This document shows, in pieces, positions 6,651 through 13,224 of a DNA stretch of 14,195 nucleotides; the stretch's first letter is position 1, and each line of letters starts with the position of its first letter. The position numbers were made by a program, and so were the translations under genes. The stretch comes from DASZGL01 sp035938875 (GTDB lineage: Bacteria; Chloroflexota; Dormibacteria; Aeolococcales; Aeolococcaceae), in NCBI GenBank assembly GCA_035938875.1, contig DASZGL010000011.1, positions 1 to 14,195 of the forward strand, given 5' to 3'. Below the pieces are notes generated by a model. The model was not told the origin of the DNA. It saw only the letters and a program-made list of their open reading frames with translations, and searched no databases.

Positions 6651-8129
6651 TCAGAGGTCCCGCCGGGGCAGGGCGAGGCTGATGATCGCCAGGAAGAATC
6701 CGACGAGGGCGACGACGATGGCGATGGTCAAGGGCCTGCCTGCTCCCGCCCCCAAGATGACGGCGACGACGAGGAAAACGATGGCTCCCACAGCGGCGGC
6801 GACGCCGACGGTGGCAACCGTGCGCGGGTCGATGATGGCACGAAAGGGCGACCTGGCTCTGCTCGGCCGGGTGCGGGCGATCGCCGGAACGGGTTCCTGC
6901 GGCGCCCGGGCGGCCACGGCCGGGGGTGCAGGTCTCGCGGGCGCCGGCTTCGCCGCTGCGGGCTCGCGCCGGGCACGTCGGGGCCCGATCGCGGGCTGCG
7001 GCTCAGCGATGACGGCCGGCATGGACGGCCTCACGTGATCGGAAGGCGCAGCCACCGGTGGCGCATCGAAGGCAGCTTCGCTGACCTCTGGCGCGGCCGG
7101 CGCTGGAAGGTCGATGACGACGAGGGCTTCGGCGGCCGCGGCGGCGGCGGCGGGCTGCTCGACGAGGCCCCGCGCCGGCTCGGGAGCCCGTACCGGTTGC
7201 GGGGCCAGCACCTCGACGGCGGCGACCGCGGTCACCGGTGGCGGAGCCTGCTCGGCCGCCGGGGGCGGAGGACCGGTGGCGCTCTGCGTGGGCTCCTGCT
7301 CCTCCTCCTCCTCGTCAACCACCCACACCGGTTCCAGCGGGCCGACGGGGAAGACAACCGGGTCGACGGGAAGGTCGGCGGGACGGCGCGACGGTGCCAG
7401 GCCGACGGCGGGTGATTCCGACATCGGCGCTCCGGCGAAATCCGCCTCGTTGACTAGGTCGGGCACCGCAGACACCACGGGTGGAGGTGCGACGGCGAAC
7501 GCCGTCATCGGCGCTCCGGCGAAGTCCGTCTCCTCCTCGACGGGCGGCGTGGCAACCTCGATCGGACGCGGCGGCGACGAGACCGGGGGCGCGGGAGGCG
7601 GCGGCGCTTCGCGGACGGCGCCGTGCGCTGCGGCGGTGTCGCGCGAGGGCACCGTCGCGATCAGCGCCTCAGCCTCGGTGGCGCTCATTCCCGCGGAGCC
7701 GAGCCGCTGGCGCAGCTGCTCGCGCTCGACGCCGCTGAGCCCGCCGCGCAGCATGGAATCCCACCCGCCGACAAGGGCCTCGACGTCGCTCAGTTCGCGG
7801 ACGATCGCCGGCACGGCGGACTGCGCTGTCTCCCGTGCGGCACGCAGACGCCGGGCGCCGCTGACGACTTCGAATGTGCCGTCGGGACGTGGCCGGAGCA
7901 GCAGGGGCTGAAGGATGCCGCTGGCGCGGACGCTCGCTTTGAGGGCGCGGTAGGCAGGATCGGATGAGTCGTCCGCCGGGCGCCAAACCGCCTCGCGAAC
8001 CAGCTCGATGGCGATCTCCTCGACCCGGGACTCGGCGCTCGGCGAGAGCCAGCTGCCCAGTGCGGCGTCGTCGTCGGGAGGCTGGTCGGCCAGGAGCTCG
8101 TCGACCTGGCTGCGGAAGCGCTCAGACAC
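6651..8129 (-). CDS. Membrane-anchored ParB-like protein
   Basis: A 492-residue protein. Residues about 40-115 form a ParB/Spo0J N-terminal domain: a degenerate box I (VREAVWRP), ASGILQPLLLRPRPDGTFEVV, and box II as GARRLRA (91-97). No central ParB helix-turn-helix domain is recognisable; a short helical piece (about 116-165) leads into a linker of about 270 residues rich in Pro, Ala and Glu, with a DEEEEEQE run and two DFAGAPM copies. A basic stretch (about 385-435) precedes two hydrophobic helices (about 437-460 and 466-487) ending PRRDL, giving an N-in/C-in hairpin. The GTG at 8129 has GGAGG nine bases upstream and overlaps parA by 8 bp. It probably acts with that ParA at the membrane; direct DNA binding looks unlikely. 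Confidence 0.85.
   Translation of the reverse strand: MSERFRSQVDELLADQPPDDDAALGSWLSPSAESRVEEIAIELVREAVWRPADDSSDPAYRALKASVRASGILQPLLLRPRPDGTFEVVSGARRLRAARETAQSAVPAIVRELSDVEALVGGWDSMLRGGLSGVEREQLRQRLGSAGMSATEAEALIATVPSRDTAAAHGAVREAPPPPAPPVSSPPRPIEVATPPVEEETDFAGAPMTAFAVAPPPVVSAVPDLVNEADFAGAPMSESPAVGLAPSRRPADLPVDPVVFPVGPLEPVWVVDEEEEEQEPTQSATGPPPPAAEQAPPPVTAVAAVEVLAPQPVRAPEPARGLVEQPAAAAAAAEALVVIDLPAPAAPEVSEAAFDAPPVAAPSDHVRPSMPAVIAEPQPAIGPRRARREPAAAKPAPARPAPPAVAARAPQEPVPAIARTRPSRARSPFRAIIDPRTVATVGVAAAVGAIVFLVVAVILGAGAGRPLTIAIVVALVGFFLAIISLALPRRDL
7422..7523 (-). repeat. Internal direct repeat in the ParB-like linker
   Basis: An 18-base stretch (CATCGGCGCTCCGGCGAA on the plus strand) occurs at 7422-7439 and again at 7506-7523, 84 bp apart (28 codons, in frame). 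Similarity extends a few bases further with scattered substitutions. It encodes DFAGAPM twice (about residues 203-209 and 231-237), each preceded by a Glu-rich or Asn-Glu turn. It may be a duplicated short binding motif in an otherwise disordered linker. Confidence 0.7.
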
Positions 8130-8892
8130 TGGCCAGGACCTCCGCCGCCAGACTGCGGTAGGCCAGCGCCGCGTCCGAGGTGGTGGCGTACGCGGTCACA
8201 GGAACGCCCCTGAGCGACGTTTCCTGCAGCTTGACGGTCAACTTGATGATGGTGTCGAACACTTTGAGGTTGGGAATCTCCCGTAGCCCCTCAAGCATCT
8301 CACGGCTAAAGGTCGTGCGCAGATTCACGAAGGTGGGCACCAGGCCGAGCACCCTGAGGTCGGGGTTGAGTCGCTGCCGTGCCGTGTAGACGGTGCGGAG
8401 CACCTCCTTGAGCCCGCGAATGGCGAACCCGGACATCTGCACCGGGACCAGGACGTGGCGGGCCGCGCCGAGCACGTTGACGGTGTGAAAGCCGAAATTG
8501 GGTGGTGTGTCGAAGAGGATGAAGTCGTAGGTCTCGGCGAGTCCGTTGCCGTCGACCGCCCGGCGGAGCAGGAGTTCCCGGTTGAGCGACGACGCCAGGT
8601 CGGCCTCGACAGTGCTGAGGTCGGGGGTTGCCGCGACCAGAGCGAGGTTCTCCCACTTGGTGTCCAGAACCGCCTCGCGCATCGACCCGACCCGCCCCAG
8701 GAGGACGTCCCGTACCGTGTGAGGCAGTCGATAGGGATCGAACCCCAGCCCGCTGGTCAGGTTCGACTGCGGATCGACGTCGACGACGAGGACGCGTTGC
8801 TCCAGCTCGGCAAGCGCGGCGCCGAGGTTGATGATCGTCGTCGTCTTGCCCACCCCACCCTTTCCCGAGACGCAAGCAATGGTGACTGCCAC
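8122..8892 (-). CDS. parA: ParA/Soj-family ATPase
   Basis: A 256-residue P-loop ATPase of the ParA/MinD class. The deviant Walker A motif is KGGVGKTT, with signature Lys11 and catalytic Lys16; Walker A' is VVDVDPQSNLTSGLG (Asp40) and Walker B is FILFDTPPN (Asp128). Such ATPases form ATP dimers on DNA or membrane and generate cargo gradients when stimulated by a partner, usually ParB. Length fits chromosomal Soj rather than plasmid ParA with a HTH domain. There is no MinD-like C-terminal amphipathic helix that I can see. The start is a GTG at 8892 with a weak purine-rich stretch (GCGGAA) upstream. Its partner here is the membrane-anchored ParB-like protein, whose start it overlaps; gidB and oriC-type neighbours of housekeeping parAB are absent. 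Confidence 0.93.
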   Translation of the reverse strand: MAVTIACVSGKGGVGKTTTIINLGAALAELEQRVLVVDVDPQSNLTSGLGFDPYRLPHTVRDVLLGRVGSMREAVLDTKWENLALVAATPDLSTVEADLASSLNRELLLRRAVDGNGLAETYDFILFDTPPNFGFHTVNVLGAARHVLVPVQMSGFAIRGLKEVLRTVYTARQRLNPDLRVLGLVPTFVNLRTTFSREMLEGLREIPNLKVFDTIIKLTVKLQETSLRGVPVTAYATTSDAALAYRSLAAEVLASV

Positions 8893-9006
8893 GTTGATTC
8901 CGCTGATCTGACATGAACAAGCCGGCGCACCAGTGTACGGGGGAATTGGCGCGGTCGATCTGCGGCCGTCGCCGGCCAGCCTGCGTTGTGCGGGGCTAGG
9001 GCTCAG
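8893..9006 (-). promoter_or_regulatory. parA upstream region: candidate -10 box and GC hairpin
   Basis: On the minus strand TACACT (8937-8932) matches the TAnnnT -10 pattern and would give a leader of about 32 bases before the parA GTG; no convincing -35 is seen. Further upstream a hairpin with a 5-bp GC stem and GCGA tetraloop (8977-8964) lies just after the DUF4234-like gene. It lacks a U tract, so it is at best a weak terminator. The 114-bp gap may separate two transcription units. Confidence 0.4.
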
Positions 9007-9840
9007 TCAGCGAGGGCGGACGCGCGCGAAGACCGCGTTGAGGCGCCGCTGCAGCGTCGCCATCAGGGTCAACCCACCGACAACCGGGGCGAGCAACCAG
9101 CAGACGGCGGCGACCGGCCGGAGCTGCTCAACGCCGATCACGTCGACGCGGTCCTCGAGGACGCGGAGCCGCTCCGCGGTCCGCACCACCGCGACGAGGC
9201 TGAAGGGTGTCAGCAGGACCGCATAGGGGATGAGAAGCGGCGTCGCGAGCAGCCAGTAGGCGGTGTGGTCACTCAGCGGCAGGCTGGTCTGCGGCGCGAT
9301 GTGCGCCGCAGCGATTCGCGCCGCCGCGGTGATGGCGACCGCCCAGGCCGCCACGTAGGGGATCACCACCGCGAGCAGCGACCGCCGTGGGCGCACGCTC
9401 ATGCGCGGGTCGAAGTTGCCCATCTCCTCGTTGACCCGCAGGTGCCAGCGAAGCGCCGACACGCCCAGGGTGGCCACAGCGGTGGCGACCACGAGCAATG
9501 GCGAGCGACGGCGCCCGATGGGGCCGAAGAAGTGGACCTGGGCGGGGCGGATTCCAGCATCCACGCCGGCCAGGTCGAGCTGGGGCTCGGCAAGGGGCTC
9601 CCAGGTCGACGCCTCGGGCGGCGAGGCCAGCGCGTCGACGGGACGTGGTTCGTCTGGCGAAGCGGCGACGCCGGCACCGAGGCTCCAGGCGGCGAATGGA
9701 CTCTCCATGCCGTCGACGTCGGGGGCATGCGCGGGAGGCGCGGGAAGCACGGCCGCCACGTCGGCGGAGGCATCCTCCTGTGTGGCCTCCGCTGTCCCCG
9801 GCTGGGTGCCGGGAGAGCCCGGCGACTGGGATCGGGACAT
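9007..9840 (-). CDS. Polytopic membrane protein, DUF4234-like
   Basis: A 277-residue protein. The first 105 residues or so are low-complexity, rich in Pro, Ala, Ser and acidic residues, and probably disordered and cytoplasmic. Four hydrophobic segments follow at about 113-132, 155-180, 195-220 and 243-262. The block TLGVSALRWHLRVNEEM resembles the DUF4234 signature (a G-x-x-x-x-x-W motif followed by an N-x-E), a membrane family of unknown function; this assignment is by eye. The ATG at 9840 is chosen because GAGG lies six bases upstream (9850-9847); a TTG at 9846 is too close to that site. It lies between tRNA-Asn and parA. Its long disordered domain plus membrane part mirrors the ParB-like protein downstream, which suggests a shared complex, but this is inference. 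Confidence 0.72.
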   Translation of the reverse strand: MSRSQSPGSPGTQPGTAEATQEDASADVAAVLPAPPAHAPDVDGMESPFAAWSLGAGVAASPDEPRPVDALASPPEASTWEPLAEPQLDLAGVDAGIRPAQVHFFGPIGRRRSPLLVVATAVATLGVSALRWHLRVNEEMGNFDPRMSVRPRRSLLAVVIPYVAAWAVAITAAARIAAAHIAPQTSLPLSDHTAYWLLATPLLIPYAVLLTPFSLVAVVRTAERLRVLEDRVDVIGVEQLRPVAAVCWLLAPVVGGLTLMATLQRRLNAVFARVRPR

Positions 9841-9919
9841 CGGCAACCTCGCTGAGCTACGAACACGCGTACGCTACCAGCGATCAGCCCGCAGTGGTGC
9901 GTCCGTGCACAGCGAGTGG

Positions 9920-9991
9920 CTCCGGGTACTGGATTCGAACCAGTGACCTTGCGGTTAACAGCCGCCTGCTCTACCGCTGAGCTAACCCGGA
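9920..9991 (-). tRNA. trnN: tRNA-Asn (GTT)
   Basis: A 72-nt cloverleaf on the minus strand: acceptor TCCGGGT/ACCCGGA, U8-A9, D arm GCTC-AGCGGTA-GAGC, anticodon loop CTGTTAA (anticodon GTT), variable loop AGGTC, and T arm ACTGG-TTCGAAT-CCAGT, with discriminator G as usual for tRNA-Asn. CCA is not encoded. The outermost anticodon-stem pair (27-43) is G-A; the other four pairs are canonical. Confidence 0.95.
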
Positions 9992-10045
9992 ACAGCGCGC
10001 GCGGATGATATCAGCCGAATGGCGAATCTCCGGCCTGCGCAAATG
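9992..10045 (-). promoter_or_regulatory. Candidate tRNA-Asn promoter
   Basis: Between the rpoD stop and tRNA-Asn, the minus strand carries TATCAT (10010-10005), five of six matches to the TATAAT -10 box, placed 13 bases before the mature tRNA 5' end. No clear -35 hexamer is visible. No terminator-like hairpin with a U tract follows rpoD, so read-through from rpoD is also possible. Confidence 0.42.
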
Positions 10046-11155
10046 CTATTCCAGGTAGTCCTTGAGCTTCTTGCTGCGTGATGGATGTCGCAGCTTGCGC
10101 AACGCTTTTGCCTCGATCTGTCGGATGCGTTCGCGGGTCACACCGAAGCGTTTACCCACCTCCTCGAGCGTGCGCTGATGTCCATCGATGAGTCCGAAAC
10201 GCAGCTGCAGCACGCGACGCTCCCGCGGCGTCAGCGTGTCGAGGATGTCCTCCACCTCGGTGCGCAGCATGGTCAACGACGCCGCCTCAGATGGCGCGGT
10301 CGCCTCCTTGTCCTCGACGAAGTCGCCGAGGTGCGAGTCGTCCTCCTCGCCGATGGGAGTCTCCAGGGAGACCGGGTCCAGCGACACTTTGACGATCTCG
10401 CGCACCTTCTCCGGAGTGATCCCCATCTCCTCGGCGATCTCCTCGTTGGTGGGGTCACGGCCGAGCTCCTGGAGCAGCCTGCGTGACACCCGGACGAGCT
10501 TGTTGATGGTCTCGACCATGTGCACAGGGATGCGGATGGTGCGCGCCTGGTCGGCGATGGCTCGGGTGATCGCCTGCCGTATCCACCACGTGGCGTATGT
10601 CGAGAACTTGTAGCCCTTGTGGTAGTCGAACTTCTCCACGGCGCGGATCAGCCCCATGTTGCCTTCCTGGATCAGGTCGAGGAAGGACATGCCGCGGCCG
10701 ATGTACTTCTTGGCAATACTGACCACAAGTCGGAGGTTGGCCTCGGTCAGCTTGTTCTTGGCGCCGTCGTCACCCTGTTCGATGAGCTTTGCGTACTCGA
10801 CCTCCTGCTCCGCTTTGAGCAAGGCAACCCTACCGATCTCCTTGAGATACATCCGCACCGGATCGTCGAGCGACACCGAGTCGATGGCCTCGGCGGTGGC
10901 GATCATCTCGTCGTCGATCTCGTCGATGGCCTCGAAGTCGCGCTCGCCGTCACTGACCGCGATGCCCATCTCGCGAAAGACGAGGAAGATGCGCTCGAGA
11001 TGATCGGGCTCGGCCTCCATCTCGGGGAAGGCCTGGAGAATGTCGTCGGGGGTGAGGTAGCCCTGCTCCTTGCCGCGGACGATCAGCGCCTCGGCGGCCG
11101 CAACCAGCGCGTCGCCAACACCGACGGGCGCAATCCTCGGCTTTACCTGCGCCAT
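10046..11155 (-). CDS. rpoD: Primary (housekeeping) RNA polymerase sigma factor
   Basis: A 369-residue group 1 sigma-70. A short region 1.1-like domain (about 14-70, including GYLTPDDILQAFPEM) is followed by region 1.2 (DPVRMYLKEIGRVALL), region 2 (about 138-212, with LRLVVSIAKKYIGRGMSFLD and the -10-reading FSTYATWWIRQAITRAIADQ), region 3 (about 215-285) and region 4 (about 300-369, with TPRERRVLQLRFGL and the -35-reading GVTRERIRQIEAKALRKLRHP). The region 1.1 and the absence of a large region 1.2-2.1 insertion resemble Firmicutes/Chloroflexota sigma A; the long Lys/Ala-rich N-terminus common in Actinomycetota is missing. The ATG at 11155 has AGGAG five bases upstream (11165-11161). It follows dnaG, the standard gene order. 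Confidence 0.96.
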   Translation of the reverse strand: MAQVKPRIAPVGVGDALVAAAEALIVRGKEQGYLTPDDILQAFPEMEAEPDHLERIFLVFREMGIAVSDGERDFEAIDEIDDEMIATAEAIDSVSLDDPVRMYLKEIGRVALLKAEQEVEYAKLIEQGDDGAKNKLTEANLRLVVSIAKKYIGRGMSFLDLIQEGNMGLIRAVEKFDYHKGYKFSTYATWWIRQAITRAIADQARTIRIPVHMVETINKLVRVSRRLLQELGRDPTNEEIAEEMGITPEKVREIVKVSLDPVSLETPIGEEDDSHLGDFVEDKEATAPSEAASLTMLRTEVEDILDTLTPRERRVLQLRFGLIDGHQRTLEEVGKRFGVTRERIRQIEAKALRKLRHPSRSKKLKDYLE

Positions 11156-11160
11156 GAATG

Positions 11161-11165
11161 CTCCT
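11161..11165 (-). promoter_or_regulatory. rpoD ribosome binding site
   Basis: AGGAG on the minus strand, five bases before the ATG at 11155. It settles the start against the frame that stays open to 11215. Confidence 0.8.
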
Positions 11166-11198
11166 GGAACACCGCCGCCCGGTGCCGCGCGGCCGCAA

Positions 11199-11229
11199 AT
11201 CCTATCGAAGGCCACGTCTGATTAATCAA
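11199..11229 (-). promoter_or_regulatory. Candidate internal promoter for rpoD
   Basis: In the 153-bp dnaG-rpoD gap the minus strand reads TTGATT (11229-11224), a 19-bp spacer and TAGGAT (11204-11199), a TAnnnT -10 box. The -35 lies inside a perfect 10-bp palindrome TGATTAATCA (11219-11228), which could be an operator. Separate transcription of the sigma gene from dnaG is known in other bacteria. The spacer is longer than ideal. Confidence 0.4.
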
Positions 11230-11286
11230 CCTCGTGGCACGGCATTCCGCCGATCGGGTGACGACCTCGTTGCAATCCCCGTGACC

Positions 11287-11301
11287 CGGTCGCAGCGACC
11301 G
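11287..11301 (-). other. Hairpin just after dnaG
   Basis: A perfect 7-base inverted repeat, CGGTCGC-T/A-GCGACCG, begins eight bases after the dnaG stop; as RNA it would fold as a 5-bp stem with a 5-base loop. No U tract follows, so it is more likely an mRNA processing or 3'-stabilising element than an intrinsic terminator. E. coli is known to process mRNA between dnaG and rpoD, giving a possible parallel. Confidence 0.45.
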
Positions 11302-11308
11302 CGCCGCG

Positions 11309-13162
11309 CTACACGCCTGCGGGTTCGGCGCGGATGTGATGGAGCTCAGCCGACAGCTGCTGCAGCTCCTCGGCGAGTCGCTCGACATCGTCGGCGCGGC
11401 CGTCGTCGGCGGCGCGGCGTTTCTCTCTGAGCTTCGCCGCGAGCGCGTGCTCCTTGGCGCTGATGCGAACCCGGTGCACGCATTCGCTGATCGCGTGCGC
11501 CAGGCGACTGGGATCCTCGGCGTCGTCGAGCTCGGGCACCGGGCGGTAGAGGTGGTGCGTCGCCAGCTGGCGATCAGCGGGAGCAATGCTCTCCAGCGGG
11601 AATGCGGCATGGTCGGGCAGCGACTGCGCGCGGGTGACGATGCGGGCCACGCCGGGATGCTCCAGCTCCTCGCCACGCAAGCCGTGCGCGTCGCGCAGCA
11701 GCGCAGCCAGTGAGGGACGTTGCACCACCAGGCGGCCCAGGTACGCTTCCCACGACGACGGAGGAGTCCCCGCATCACCGTCAGACAAACCGTCGCCGTC
11801 CGCGCCTGCGACTGCGGGTGGCGACGGTGCTGCGGCGATGACGCGTGGGCTACGCGACGGCGCGGTGCGCGCACGGTCGACATCCGCCCCGAGCGCGGCT
11901 GCGGCAACGTCGAGACGTCGCGCCGCCCGCTGCACGTACAGCGTGCGTGTCGCCGACTCGGGGATCCGTGCGAGCACCGCGATGCTGCGCTCGACCGCCT
12001 GCCGCCTCGCCTCGACCGAGCCACCCTCGGCGTCGCCGATCGCCCGCTCCAGGAGCACCTGCCACTCCGGCTCCGCGGTGGCGATTGAAGCGACGAATGC
12101 CGCCGGGTCGCGCTGGCAGAGTTCGTCGGGATCCTTTGCCCCGCCGGGGAGCAGGCAGATGCGCGCGTCAAGCCCTTCGGCGGCGATGACGTCGACGGCA
12201 CGCGACGAGGCCGCCCGGCCGGCGTCATCGCTGTCGAAGCAGAGCACGATGAGCTTGGCGTGGCGCGCCAGGGTGTGCACCTGCTGACGAGTCAGCGCCG
12301 TGCCGCTGCTGGCCACGGTGTGGGTGACTCCTGCGTGATGCGCGGCGAGGACGTCGAAGTAGCCTTCGACGACGACGGCGGTGCTCTCCTTGACCATCGC
12401 CGCGCGCGCCAGGTCGACGCCGAACAGCGCCGTCGACTTGTCGTACACCGCCGTTGCCGGGGAGTTGAGGTATTTGGGCATGGCGTCGTTCAGCGCTCGG
12501 CCACCGAAGGCGATGATGGCGCCACGCTCGTCGCGGATGGGAAAGACGAGGCGATGGCGAAAGCGATCGCGGGCGTGGCCGCCACGGTCGGTTTCGTGGG
12601 CCAGCCCGGCCGCGGCGACGTCTGCCGCGGTGCCGTGGCCGCGGGCGACGAGGTAGCGGACCAGGGCGTCGCCGGCGGGGCCTCCAGACGGGGCGAAGCC
12701 GAGACCGAACTGCCGGGCGAGCTCCTCGCTGACGCCCCGCTCCGCGAGCAGCTCGCGGCCGGCAGCACCGGCATCGGTGGCCCACAGCACCTGCTCGTAG
12801 AACGCCTGCGCCCTGGTGTGCAGGTCGAGGGCGCGCCGCCGGCGCTCCGACGCCTGCCGGCGGCCGGGACCTCGGTCGCGCTCCAGCTCCACCCCGGCTC
12901 GCTCAGCGAGCATCTCCAGCGCCTGGAGAAAGTCGAGGTGCTCGACCTTCTCGACGAAGCTGATCAGGTCACCGCCCTCCTGGCAGCCGAAGCAATACCA
13001 GGCCTGACGCTCCTGGCTGACGCTGAACGACGGCGTGCGCTCCGCGTGGAAGGGGCACAGGCCCATGTGCTGGCGTCCGCTGCGCTGCAGGCGGACGTAC
13101 TGGCCGACCACCTCGAGGATGTCGAGGCGCGCCTTGATCTCGGTGACTGCGTCAGCGGGCAT
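11309..13162 (-). CDS. dnaG: DNA primase
   Basis: A 617-residue bacterial primase that makes RNA primers for replication with DnaB helicase. The N-terminal CHC2 zinc-binding domain has Cys36, His39, Cys57 and Cys60 (GLCPFHAERTPSF and WYCFGCQEGGD). The catalytic core includes RFRHRLVFPIRDERGAIIAF. The TOPRIM domain has AVVVEGYFDVLAAH (Glu266) and LIVLCFDSDDAGRAA (Asp310, Asp312), the metal-binding acidic residues. The C-terminal part (about 440-617), with Pro-rich linker and helices, is the variable helicase-binding region. Length is normal. The ATG at 13162 has no Shine-Dalgarno, but the start matches the family N-terminus, and a candidate promoter gives a very short leader. It precedes rpoD. 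Confidence 0.97.
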   Translation of the reverse strand: MPADAVTEIKARLDILEVVGQYVRLQRSGRQHMGLCPFHAERTPSFSVSQERQAWYCFGCQEGGDLISFVEKVEHLDFLQALEMLAERAGVELERDRGPGRRQASERRRRALDLHTRAQAFYEQVLWATDAGAAGRELLAERGVSEELARQFGLGFAPSGGPAGDALVRYLVARGHGTAADVAAAGLAHETDRGGHARDRFRHRLVFPIRDERGAIIAFGGRALNDAMPKYLNSPATAVYDKSTALFGVDLARAAMVKESTAVVVEGYFDVLAAHHAGVTHTVASSGTALTRQQVHTLARHAKLIVLCFDSDDAGRAASSRAVDVIAAEGLDARICLLPGGAKDPDELCQRDPAAFVASIATAEPEWQVLLERAIGDAEGGSVEARRQAVERSIAVLARIPESATRTLYVQRAARRLDVAAAALGADVDRARTAPSRSPRVIAAAPSPPAVAGADGDGLSDGDAGTPPSSWEAYLGRLVVQRPSLAALLRDAHGLRGEELEHPGVARIVTRAQSLPDHAAFPLESIAPADRQLATHHLYRPVPELDDAEDPSRLAHAISECVHRVRISAKEHALAAKLREKRRAADDGRADDVERLAEELQQLSAELHHIRAEPAGV

Positions 13163-13175
13163 CGGTGTGGCGATG

Positions 13176-13205
13176 AGTCTTCACGCGAACATCCGTTCCC
13201 GTCAA
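13176..13205 (-). promoter_or_regulatory. Candidate dnaG promoter
   Basis: On the minus strand TTGACG (13205-13200, five of six matches to TTGACA), an 18-bp spacer and a weak -10 AAGACT (13181-13176), then 13 bases to the dnaG ATG, predicting a leader of about six bases. This fits the missing Shine-Dalgarno. Confidence 0.42.
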
Positions 13206-13224
13206 GGAGGAGATTGGCGCGCGG

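Noticed and set aside
7114..7911. Long open plus-strand frame of 265 codons opposite the ParB-like gene
   Set aside because: Low-complexity Ala/Gly/Ser/Thr-rich translation that mirrors the Pro/Ala-rich codons of the minus-strand gene, whose ParB and membrane features are clear. High GC content alone keeps the frame open.
8964..8977. GC hairpin as an intrinsic terminator of the DUF4234-like gene
   Set aside because: The stem is only 5 bp and no U tract follows, so it is noted within the parA upstream region but not called as a terminator.
6651..9006. A parS site near the parA/parB-like pair
   Set aside because: I looked for a TGTTTCACGTGAAACA-like palindrome and saw none in the window. This agrees with the missing HTH domain but does not exclude sites elsewhere.
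8986..9855. Plus-strand frame of 289 codons opposite the DUF4234-like gene
   Set aside because: The minus-strand frame has a Shine-Dalgarno, four membrane segments and a plausible family match; the plus-strand translation is Arg/Gly/His-rich and lacks structure.
9894..9908. GTGC...GCAC inverted repeat after tRNA-Asn as a terminator
   Set aside because: Only four base pairs and no U tract; expected by chance in GC-rich sequence.
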